A DNA stretch of 13,495 nucleotides from Nitrospiraceae bacterium (GTDB lineage Bacteria > Nitrospirota > Thermodesulfovibrionia > Thermodesulfovibrionales > UBA9159). The stretch's first letter is position 1. The number at the start of each line of letters is the position of its first letter. Made by a program: the position numbers and the translations under genes. The stretch lies in NCBI GenBank assembly GCA_003453735.1, contig DMNE01000137.1, positions 1-13,495 on the forward strand. The letters are read 5' to 3'. This document shows, piece after piece, positions 1-6,463 of this stretch. Below the pieces are notes generated by a model. The model had not been told where the DNA came from. It did not search any database and saw nothing but the letters and a program-made list of their open reading frames with translations.

Positions 1-373
1 GTACATAAAATTTTGAACTGATTGTTGCGCATTCTCGGTAAGACGTTCTGTGGGCAATACCGGCAGTGCGTTGGTCGAATCGCGGAGCTCCCACTTCAAC
101 AGCTTCCTGCGGTTAAATGGTGAGTAATTCACTCCTGTGGGTGCAGTTAGTATCGCACGCAGGGCAGGAATCATAACTGGGGATGCTACAGGGCTCTCTG
201 AGAGAGATGTGCTACCAGGGGCCGTCAAGTGCATATCCATTTTTTGTCAGTTCAAATCAGACATACTGACAAAAAGTTGACATAATCCATTTTTTGATAA
301 AAGATTCATCCTTGATTCATATATAATTTTTGCGAATGTAAGGCTGGCATGAATCGTTCGAAAGGAGCCGCTA
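1..373. other. Gene-poor left flank with an AT-rich 3' part
   Basis: No complete gene is visible. On the minus strand a frame stays open from an ATG at 240 to the left edge (80 codons, beginning MDMHLTAPGS). It has no ribosome binding site, no evident codon bias and no family I recognise, so I do not call it as a gene. All plus-strand frames meet stops within the first 25 bases, so no upstream plus-strand gene runs in. From about 235 onward the sequence becomes AT-rich and repeat-bearing, and it probably serves as the upstream regulatory region of the small peptide gene at 374. Confidence 0.5.
235..327 (+). promoter_or_regulatory. Candidate operator/promoter region of the small-peptide gene
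   Basis: Three elements are visible. A perfect 10-bp inverted repeat, TTTTTGTCAG (241-250) and CTGACAAAAA (266-275), flanks a 15-base loop. A 12-bp perfect direct repeat, ATCCATTTTTTG, lies at 235-246 and 285-296, one copy on each side of that palindrome. A TATAAT box lies at 322-327, about 47 bases before the start codon, but the nearest -35-like hexamers (TTGACA at 277-282, TTGATA at 294-299) are badly spaced. The inverted repeat is not followed by a T-run in the direction of transcription, so it looks like a protein-binding site rather than a terminator. A related TGTCA/TGACA arrangement occurs at 2064-2107. The regulator is unknown. Confidence 0.35.
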
Positions 374-556
374 ATGACAAAGAAGCCTGAGAAAATGTCC
401 AAACGACCCTATGAGAAGCCAAGATTGAGGGGCATTGCACTGGTTGCCGAAGAAGTGCTGGCTGTCAGTTGCAAAGTTGCGAGCGGGGCCTCGGGAAAAA
501 ACGGCGGCCATTGCGGATTTTCGCCTTGTTCAGTGCCCGGAGCGTATGGATCGTAA
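374..556 (+). CDS. Small Cys-containing RiPP-precursor-like peptide (60 aa)
   Basis: This encodes a 60-residue peptide with no hydrophobic signal sequence. A strong Shine-Dalgarno (AAAGGAG, 361-367) sits 6 bases before the ATG. An in-frame ATG at 395 (Met8) is a possible alternative but has a weaker site. Residues 1-31 are charged and then amphipathic (KRPYEKPRLR, then VAEEVLAV) and resemble a leader. Residues 32-60 are Gly/Ser-rich with Cys33, Cys47 and Cys52 and end in Gly-Ser. Genes for an HprK-like kinase and a signal-peptidase-like protein follow directly. HprK-like enzymes of some lasso-peptide clusters (paeninodin type) phosphorylate the precursor's C-terminal Ser, and this peptide ends in Ser60. 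I infer a ribosomally made, modified peptide. The class is uncertain, since no cyclase or radical SAM gene is visible. The gene itself is intact. Confidence 0.6.
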   Translation: MTKKPEKMSKRPYEKPRLRGIALVAEEVLAVSCKVASGASGKNGGHCGFSPCSVPGAYGS

Positions 557-601
557 TGGTTGTTGCCGTTACTCGATAAACGGAATCTCTGCAAAGTGCG
601 C

Positions 602-1495
602 GTGCTGAATATCGCCATAGCGCAGGTGAATTTCCTTGTCACTGCAGCGATACGCCTTTGCTGATTGAGTCCCGAGTCGCGCAGTATGCACCCTTCCTTA
701 CTGACGAACCCATCCGTGATGCCGGGTCTTCTACGAATCGATGTGAGCATGTGCACGAGAGACTTTCCATCTACCGAAGAACTGGCAAGAGTCTTTGAAA
801 GAAGCGGTTCCTGGTCTATGTCTAAGAAGGGAGATGAATATTATCTGGCCCTCAACCCCTCTTTGAAGGACGGTCCGGAGTGCATCGCTCGCTTCAAACA
901 GGGTTGTGAGGAGGTAACCATTTATTGTGGGAAACGGACATTGCGGAAAGGGAGGGGAAAAAGTGGTGAGAAATCCCTTCGTTTATCCTCTGGACCTGCT
1001 CATCTTGATGTACGCCCTTGCGTGGAGAGAAGGTATCATTGCGCATGCTGCCGGCGTGGTGATGAGAGGGAGGGGATATGTTTTCCCAGGACGCTCTGGC
1101 ACGGGAAAGAGCACGTTGGTAAGGCAGTTCAATAATGCAACCCAGTACGAGTGCTCAGCGATGACAGGGTTGTTTTACGAAAGATCGGGAACGACTTTTC
1201 TATGTTTGGGACTCCGTGGCCTGGCGAGGCAGGAGCGGCCTTAAACAAAGGCGTCCCCCTGTCCGGGATCTTTTTTATCTCTCGCGAGCGTGACAATAGA
1301 GTACGTGATCTGACAAGGAAGGAAGCCTTGGAGAGGCTTCTCCCTGTCACTTCGATACCCTGGTATGACCGGGAGGCGATGGGCCAGATCCTTGACTTCT
1401 GCGACGACCTTAGTTCTCAAGTCCTTTCGTACGAACTCTGTTTCAGATTGGACGGCGAAGCAGTGCATGTGATAGAAGAGTTCGCTTTAAAATGA
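602..1495 (+). pseudogene. HprK-related (HPr kinase-like) protein, broken by several frameshifts
   Basis: Recognisable HprK-like sequence is spread over three frames. Frame 2 from GTG 602 gives VLNIAIAQVNFLVTA. Frame 1 (about 649-717) gives DTPLLIE and YAPFLTDEP. Frame 2 (about 725-950) gives LLRIDVS through EEVTIYCG. Frame 3 (about 955-1150) gives NPFVYPLD, HAAGVV and the Walker A loop GRSGTGKST. Frame 2 from 1151 gives LSDDRVVL, the GTPWPGEAG motif and the C-terminus. At least four indels are therefore needed, and in frame 2 a TGA at 662-664 and another stop at 1133-1135 interrupt translation. No single product contains both the P-loop and the LSDD and GTPWxGE motifs, so activity is very unlikely. 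Neighbouring long genes are clean, which argues against general sequencing error. The final stop overlaps the next gene's ATG (ATGA). An intact relative would probably phosphorylate the small peptide encoded upstream. Confidence 0.75.
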
Positions 1496-2049
1496 GAAAG
1501 GAAACCACGGAGCAGATTTTGAGCAGCTCCTCGGTAGTCGGGGCAGTAGGGCTTTTTGAGGATATTCTGGGAAGGGGGGTTATGCTCAGGGTGAGAGTAA
1601 CGGGAAAGAGCGTGACTCCTTTCGTAAAGGGAGAAGAGGTCCTGACCATAAGAAAAGTACCAGGCGATTCTTTGAGGACGGGAGACGTGATTTTGTTCAA
1701 AAAAAAAGGACGGATATCCGATCGTCCACGTATTGCCAGGATAAAAATAAATGGGCATGCAGGGATCATATTTCAGACCAAGGGAGACGCGCTCACCGCT
1801 CCGGACGAGCCGGTGCGGAAAGAGCACATCCTCGGCAAAGTCTGCAGAGTGGAGAACAGGTCAGAGAATATAAATTTGGAAACGGGAATGCAGAGATCTG
1901 TCAATTATCTGGTGGCTGCTGCCAGCCTTTTTGAAGCCTGGCTCTTGTATCGCCCTGAGAAAGCTCGTGCGACCGATTCGGCGGCTCTCCTAAAATCTCG
2001 CGGACAGAGAGCCGCTCCCAGCAAAAGTCCACTCAATGGCAGAGAGTGA
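1492..2049 (+). CDS. S24/S26 signal-peptidase-like protein, probably catalytically damaged
   Basis: A 185-residue protein starting at an ATG that overlaps the kinase stop (ATGA), with AAGAG about 11 bases upstream. Residues 34-115 match the signal peptidase I/SipW-like fold. VRVTGKSVTPFVKGEEV (34-50) carries the expected nucleophile Ser40. Then follow LRTGDVILFKKKG (61-73) and TKGDALTAPDEPV (96-108). Family members of the His type carry a HRI motif between these last two blocks. Here the stretch reads KGRISDRPRIARIK with no His. Shifting the frame after the nine-A run at 1699-1707 restores DGYPIVH, and adding one base near 1729 restores HRIARIK. Two compensating indels therefore seem to have erased the catalytic His. 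Residues 135-152 are hydrophobic, possibly a membrane segment, and the basic C-terminus is unmatched. The likely ancestral role is processing of the small peptide or an exported protein. Confidence 0.65.
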   Translation: MRKETTEQILSSSSVVGAVGLFEDILGRGVMLRVRVTGKSVTPFVKGEEVLTIRKVPGDSLRTGDVILFKKKGRISDRPRIARIKINGHAGIIFQTKGDALTAPDEPVRKEHILGKVCRVENRSENINLETGMQRSVNYLVAAASLFEAWLLYRPEKARATDSAALLKSRGQRAAPSKSPLNGRE

Positions 2050-2409
2050 AAGATCTAAGATGATTTTTGTCATAATTTTGCCAAATATTGTCACTTTCTT
2101 GACAATAAATCCCCTAAGTAAAATGGTCTGTTCTCCCGGTGCCTCTCTTATTTATCTTCTTGATTTCATTATATAAACCGACTTATCTATTACCACACAC
2201 ATTTCCCTCCCCTCCCCGTTCTTGTTCATACGAAAATCACAGGCACAATAAATGCTAAATTTAGTGAGCGAGTTAATAGCGCAAAAGAGGTAAAAATGTT
2301 TGAGTGTTCTTTGCCTTCTAAAGTTACTCAAAAAAGGTGATATAAATATAGGCATTTACATGTTAATGATTTATAAAATACGAAAAGGCACATTGAAGGT
2401 TGCGGGGAC
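2050..2409. other. AT-rich intergenic spacer before the glycosyltransferase fusion
   Basis: No established gene lies here. The spacer holds the TGTCA/TGACA palindrome (2064-2107) and a pyrimidine-rich run around 2140-2220. A 14-codon ORF at 2296-2340 (MFECSLPSKV...) has a good AAGAGG site upstream. Its ORF overlaps a 7-bp inverted repeat, TTTGAGT (2299-2305) and ACTCAAA (2326-2332). The tiny ORF could be a leader peptide or chance; nothing else supports it. The length and composition fit a 5' regulatory region for the gene at 2410. No convincing sigma-70 or sigma-54 promoter could be placed. Confidence 0.45.
2064..2107. promoter_or_regulatory. Candidate operator: TGTCA/TGACA palindrome
   Basis: TATTGTCA (2086-2093) and TGACAATA (2100-2107) form a perfect 8-bp inverted repeat with a 6-base spacer. 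A further TTTTTGTCA half-site lies at 2064-2072. The same nine bases start the palindrome upstream of the small peptide gene (241-249), where TGACA half-sites also follow. The recurrence of TGTCA/TGACA half-sites ahead of both transcription units suggests one shared DNA-binding regulator. That is inferred from pattern alone. The TTGACA at 2099-2104 could also act as a -35 box, but the best -10-like hexamer (TAAAAT, 2119-2124) is only 14 bases away. Confidence 0.35.
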
Positions 2410-4398
2410 ATGATTGATTGCGGATATGAGAAGTTGGAATGTGAGACAACGGAACTAACCATAAGTGCCTTTTCCCCTTTGCCCCGACCCCCTGCAAGGT
2501 TTGTCGGGACTGAAAACATCCTCGGATATGGCATATCAAAGGGGTCGATAAATGACTGTATCTCCGAAATCGTAAGCTGGGTGGAAAGCAGCGAAAAGGG
2601 CAGATTTTTTGTCTGCGCCAATCCGCACTCACTGGAAGTTGCCCGGGAAGACAGCTTTTTCCGTAGGACCCTCAAGGCTGCGGACCTTATCGTGCCTGAC
2701 GGCATAGGGATGGTGATCGCATCAAAAATACTCGGCGGCACTATCCGCGAGCGGGTGACCGGGAGTGATATTTTTTGGGGGCTGAGTTCTGTGCTCAACA
2801 AGGTTGGGAACTGCAGCTATTTTTTCTTGGGCTCTACCGGGGAGAACCTCCGGAGAATCCGTGAAAAGATGAAGTCTGATTTCCCCAATATACGCATTGC
2901 AGGCACCTATGCACCCCCGTTCAAGCAGGAGTTTAGCGATGATGAGAACAAGCTGATGATAAAGGCGATTAATCGTGCAAAGCCTGATGTCCTTTGGATT
3001 GGAATGACGGCACCGAAACAAGAAAAATGGATATATCAAAACAGGCACCGACTGGACGTAAAACTCATAGGCCCAGTTGGCGCAGTCTTCGCTTTTTATT
3101 CCGGCAGCGTGAAGAGAGCTGACCCAATTTTGCAGAAAATAGGGCTTGAATGGTTTTCCCGACTGTTCCGTGAGCCGCGTCGACTGTGGAGACGCAACCT
3201 AATCTCCAATCCCTCTTTTTTGATGCGGGTGGTATCGAGCAGATTGAAGGGAAAAAAGACAGGGTTGGCGAACAAACTTTTCTTAAAACTGCTTGAGCCA
3301 ATCCCCCTTAAGAGACCGATACACCTCGGGAAAGAGGACCTTACGGAGGTGAGAAAGCTAGCTGAAAAGCGCGGCTTATTGATGCTTTTGCATAAACGAC
3401 TGACGGAGAACAAGTCACTGACGGAGCCGGAAGAAGAGGTGGAGAGGTTCTTGGAGGACCTGAGAGCCCCCCGATACAGTACAATAGCTCGCTGCATAAG
3501 ACAGGAAAATGCTGAAAGAGAGATATCCGCTGTCTTAGGCCGCGAGGGGATACCTACCATAGTCCTGCGGGGTAACGCCATCGCCCGTGAGCTCTATGAT
3601 GCACCTTACTGCAGGGCGTCATCAGACATTGACCTCCTCATAAGAAAATCCGATGCGGTGCTGGCTGATTCCATCCTCACAGGCAACGGATATCGTAGAA
3701 GAGATGCGCTACCCTTGATGTTCTGGCTGAACAGGATCCATCATGCAGTCTATGTCCACCCTGAAACAGATCACTTAATCGAACTGCACTGGCATTTCAG
3801 CATTCCCGCTTATTTCAGACTCACTTCGGAAGATATCTGGGCCGAAGTGATCTCGGACGAAACTGGACGACAAAGTTTTTCCCCAGAGATGACGGTCATC
3901 CAACTCCTCATGCACCATCAAATGCACGCGTTCAGAGAGCTGAAGATCCTCGTCGACATTCTCTGGGCGTTGCATGCCTGCGATGACAGAATAGACTGGA
4001 AATCCTTTGCAGCCAGACTCAAGAAAATTGGGTTGGTGAAAACAACCCTGATTACCTTGTCCCAGATAAGAAGCTTATGGGGGGACTTGAGTGAAGAAAT
4101 GCCCCACACGGGAATCCTGAGGCATAGTATCAGGGAAATGGGATACAACACCTCCAGGTATTTGTCGTTCTTTTTCGACATGGAGGTTGGGAGAGATTAT
4201 CTTTTTCAGTCCCTTAAGGACAAGTTCATGTCTAGGTTCGCCCTGGACCGTATAGGCACGATATGTTTTTCGTTCTTAAAATCGCTTTCTCCGGCGCCCC
4301 ATAACATAAGGGAGTTATATGAGGATGAGAGAAAATGGATGCTGCCTTTCAATTACTGGCGATTTATAATCTGGCGGCTTACGGAAAGGAAAGGATGA
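2410..4398 (+). CDS. WecG/TagA/CpsF glycosyltransferase fused to NTP_transf_5 nucleotidyltransferase
   Basis: A 662-residue, two-domain cytoplasmic protein. Residues about 36-275 are a GT26 glycosyltransferase: ADLIVPDGIGMV (91-102, with the PDG aspartate expected to be the catalytic base), ERVTGSD (114-120), FFLGSTGE (138-145), WIGMTAPKQEKW (196-207) and GPVGAVFAFYSGSVKRA (221-237). Such enzymes add a (N-acetyl)mannosaminyl-type sugar to an undecaprenyl-diphosphate-linked first sugar. Residues about 296-650 match the uncharacterised nucleotidyltransferase family NTP_transf_5: IVLRGNAIARELYD (384-397), SSDIDLLI (404-411, with the metal-binding DxD-like pair D406 and D408) and LIELHWHF (456-463). 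The two are normally separate genes. The junction (276-300) is short and Lys-rich with no internal stop. Residues 1-35 are unmatched, so a later start is possible. The ATG has GAAGG about 10 bases upstream. WecA-like synthesis of its acceptor lies immediately downstream. The substrate of the C-terminal half is unknown. Confidence 0.85.
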   Translation: MIDCGYEKLECETTELTISAFSPLPRPPARFVGTENILGYGISKGSINDCISEIVSWVESSEKGRFFVCANPHSLEVAREDSFFRRTLKAADLIVPDGIGMVIASKILGGTIRERVTGSDIFWGLSSVLNKVGNCSYFFLGSTGENLRRIREKMKSDFPNIRIAGTYAPPFKQEFSDDENKLMIKAINRAKPDVLWIGMTAPKQEKWIYQNRHRLDVKLIGPVGAVFAFYSGSVKRADPILQKIGLEWFSRLFREPRRLWRRNLISNPSFLMRVVSSRLKGKKTGLANKLFLKLLEPIPLKRPIHLGKEDLTEVRKLAEKRGLLMLLHKRLTENKSLTEPEEEVERFLEDLRAPRYSTIARCIRQENAEREISAVLGREGIPTIVLRGNAIARELYDAPYCRASSDIDLLIRKSDAVLADSILTGNGYRRRDALPLMFWLNRIHHAVYVHPETDHLIELHWHFSIPAYFRLTSEDIWAEVISDETGRQSFSPEMTVIQLLMHHQMHAFRELKILVDILWALHACDDRIDWKSFAARLKKIGLVKTTLITLSQIRSLWGDLSEEMPHTGILRHSIREMGYNTSRYLSFFFDMEVGRDYLFQSLKDKFMSRFALDRIGTICFSFLKSLSPAPHNIRELYEDERKWMLPFNYWRFIIWRLTERKG

Positions 4399-4520
4399 CC
4401 ATGCAGATGGGTAAAAAAGGTAAAGAGGCAATTGGACAAAGGGTAAAAAGAATTCTCCCATGTCCTTATGACTCGACTGCTTATCTTTATCCTTCACTGC
4501 AGATTGCTCATGAGCGTTAG
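4395..4520 (+). CDS. Possible tiny coupled ORF (41 aa)
   Basis: The ORF starts at an ATG overlapping the TGA of the preceding gene (ATGA), with a purine-rich AAGGAAAGG just before it. It ends at 4520, eleven bases inside the likely start of the next gene. The product (MTMQMGKKGKEAIGQRVKRI...) is basic at the N-terminus and has no recognised domain, signal or repeat. It may be a real small protein, a translational bridge that carries ribosomes to the wecA-like start at 4510 (which lacks its own ribosome binding site), or chance. The start and stop overlaps are the only support. Confidence 0.25.
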   Translation: MTMQMGKKGKEAIGQRVKRILPCPYDSTAYLYPSLQIAHER

Positions 4521-6033
4521 ACTGATCTACTATTTTATTTCCTACTTCGCAATAGCGTTCGGCTTGGCACTTGCACTGACACCGCTCATGCGTCCTCTGG
4601 CGTTCAGGCTGGGGGCGGTAGACAAAGGCGGCGGACGCAGAGTGCACACTGGGATCACTCCCCGACTCGGCGGCATAGGTATGTTTGCCGCATTCATGCT
4701 GCCGCTCATCTTCTCCCTTACAAGAGGGCAGTGGGATAACTACCACAACGACCTGGTTGGCATCATCATCGCCTCGACAATCGTCTTCTGTGTCGGCACT
4801 TACGATGACCTGAGGGGCACCACTATAAGAAACAAGCTTATCGCTGAGGTACTGGCGGCGCTGCTCATATACTCCTTCGGGATACGGATCACTGTTATCA
4901 GCAGCCCGTTCGGCGCGCCGATCGTGCTCGGCTGGTGGAGCCTGCCGGTGACACTTCTTTGGATCATTGTCGTAACAAACGCAATGAACCTCATTGACGG
5001 CCTTGACGGTCTCGCGGCCGGCACTGGTATCCTTATAGCTCTTACGCTCGTCCTGCTGCCGGGTCCCGATACCCATACACAATTGGTATATGTAATACTT
5101 GCGGGCAGCATGGCCGGTTTCCTTTTCTATAATTTTCCGCCTGCTTCCATCTTCATGGGTGATTCTGGAAGTCTCTTTATCGGCTTTTGCCTCGGCGCTC
5201 TTTCGATAGTTTCTTCGCACAAGGCGACGGCGATGGCAACGATCATGATCCCGGTCATCGCCTTTGCTTTTCCCCTAATGGACATGTTCTATGCGGTTCT
5301 GAGGCGTTATTACAGGGGTTTGCCCCTCGGCGAGGCGGACAGGGAACATATCCACCATATGCTGCTCAAAAAGGGACTTTCGAAAAAGAAGGTTCTCTTC
5401 CTCCTTTACTTCATTAACAGCAGCATGATGATGGCAGCATTACTGATGATGAGGCGGGAGCTGAATGCCGGCTTTGTCCACGTGATCGTAATCGTCGCCG
5501 TGGCCGTGATCGGCCTCCGCGCCTTAGGTTATATCGAGTTTCTGCCTTCGATTAAGGAACTGCTGAGGAATCATGAAATAGGAAGAAAGAGGAAATATTT
5601 TACCTACGTCGTCAAGAGGTTCAGGCGAAACACTGCAAAGTGCAGACATCTGGAAGAGATAAAGCCGCATTTGACGGTGCTTATGAAGGAATATAAATTC
5701 AATAGCGTAAAGATCTATCTCTACCCCTTCGAAACCGATACTCTAGCATATACCTACACATCCGACACCGCACTCGAGGCCGAAGAGCCTCTAGTCCTTT
5801 CTTTTCCGATTATTGGCGCCAACTGCTGTCTTGGCAATGTGCATATCACCAAAGAAAGGAACGACGATTACTTCCTCTGCGCCTCTGACCTGATAAGGGC
5901 GATCTCGGAAGAACTTCGCAGGGTTACAGAATTTGAAAAAAATGCTCAGAGGGAGATCGTGTGGAACTCATCGAAGCTGGATGGCTCGCCAGGGAAGCTA
6001 CTGGACGTCGGCAACGTAACTTCGCTAAACTAA
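4510..6033 (+). CDS. WecA/MraY-family undecaprenyl-phosphate sugar-1-phosphate transferase
   Basis: An integral membrane enzyme of about 507 residues that would transfer a HexNAc-1-phosphate from a UDP-sugar to undecaprenyl phosphate, starting a lipid-linked glycan. Numbered from an upstream in-frame ATG at 4468, its motifs are RRVHTGITPRLGG (57-69), GTYDDLRG (110-117, catalytic Asp pair), NAMNLIDGLDGLAAG (171-185), FMGDSGSLFIGF (229-240) and HIHHMLLKKG (294-303). The HIHH loop favours WecA over MraY. About ten or eleven hydrophobic segments run to residue 357. I chose 4510 because the VDK motif then falls at the usual distance from the N-terminus; 4468 is the alternative, and neither has a clear Shine-Dalgarno. 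A soluble C-terminal extension (about 370-521), starting with a basic stretch RKRKYFTYVVKRFRR, has no counterpart in E. coli WecA and may be regulatory. The product is a fitting acceptor for the preceding GT26 domain. Confidence 0.85.
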   Translation: MSVRLIYYFISYFAIAFGLALALTPLMRPLAFRLGAVDKGGGRRVHTGITPRLGGIGMFAAFMLPLIFSLTRGQWDNYHNDLVGIIIASTIVFCVGTYDDLRGTTIRNKLIAEVLAALLIYSFGIRITVISSPFGAPIVLGWWSLPVTLLWIIVVTNAMNLIDGLDGLAAGTGILIALTLVLLPGPDTHTQLVYVILAGSMAGFLFYNFPPASIFMGDSGSLFIGFCLGALSIVSSHKATAMATIMIPVIAFAFPLMDMFYAVLRRYYRGLPLGEADREHIHHMLLKKGLSKKKVLFLLYFINSSMMMAALLMMRRELNAGFVHVIVIVAVAVIGLRALGYIEFLPSIKELLRNHEIGRKRKYFTYVVKRFRRNTAKCRHLEEIKPHLTVLMKEYKFNSVKIYLYPFETDTLAYTYTSDTALEAEEPLVLSFPIIGANCCLGNVHITKERNDDYFLCASDLIRAISEELRRVTEFEKNAQREIVWNSSKLDGSPGKLLDVGNVTSLN

Positions 6034-6463
6034 TACACGAAGATCGCCTTTAATTTTAAAGAAGTATCTAAATTTCAATAATACTGTAGACAAATGTAAA
6101 TACCCATTTAAATTAAAGAACACCTGTCAAGCAACAAACTACCCCGTCCGAGCTTTTTTCTTCTCTTACTTAATCTGAGCCACCGACGATCATTTACATT
6201 ACCGTTATTTCTTTGAGATCGGTTCAGTCTTCGCTGCACCAGGCACCCATCAGGATCTAGGCAGATTAAGATATACCTGTCGCACTGTCCTTTAATCAAG
6301 GGTATCAGGGTAATGGGCGGTAAAGTCTAAGGGTGTATCCATAATTGAGCAGTCCTTCCAGAACTCAGCCCCCCGAGATTCACAGCAAAACTCTTGGAGA
6401 AAATATTAGGCTGCTAATGATTCCTTCACTGATCAACAACCACTTGACAAAGTTTTTCCCAGG
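6034..6463. other. Gene-free spacer between convergent blocks
   Basis: The wecA-like gene (plus) and the cobalamin operon (minus) converge on this 430-bp region. I see no credible gene: the longest frame, a 63-codon minus ORF at 6108-6299, is low-complexity and has no ribosome binding site. A terminator would be expected for each unit, but no GC-rich stem followed by a T-run is present. The closest is a 5-bp stem, ATTAG and CTAAT (6405-6418), too weak to call. A 9-bp inverted repeat, AATGTAAAT (6093-6101) and ATTTACATT (6192-6200), is probably chance in AT-rich DNA. No tRNA or insertion-sequence ends were noticed. Confidence 0.5.

Noticed and set aside
1..240. 80-codon minus-strand open frame running off the left edge
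   Set aside because: No ribosome binding site, no recognisable motif and no codon bias; could be real but unsupported.
346..361. Sigma-54-like TGGCATG(N4)GTTCG
   Set aside because: The -12 element does not have GC at the required spacing, and transcription would start after the Shine-Dalgarno of the 374 gene.
602..1495. Programmed ribosomal frameshifting in the HprK-like gene
   Set aside because: Four or more changes in both directions, without slippery heptamers and stimulatory structures, fit decay better than recoding.
2296..2340. 14-codon ORF with a good ribosome binding site
   Set aside because: Too short to support without conservation; kept only as a note in the spacer entry.
2387..2403. 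GGCAC...TTGC resembling a sigma-54 promoter
   Set aside because: GG and GC are separated by 13 bases instead of 10, and the site abuts the start codon at 2410.
4315..5220. 301-codon minus-strand open frame
   Set aside because: Antisense shadow of the wecA-like and fusion genes; composition is skewed to Q, H, D and E with no domain, while the plus-strand frames carry clear motifs.
6405..6418. ATTAG/CTAAT stem as terminator of the cobalamin operon
   Set aside because: Only five AT-rich pairs and a short T-run; too weak.
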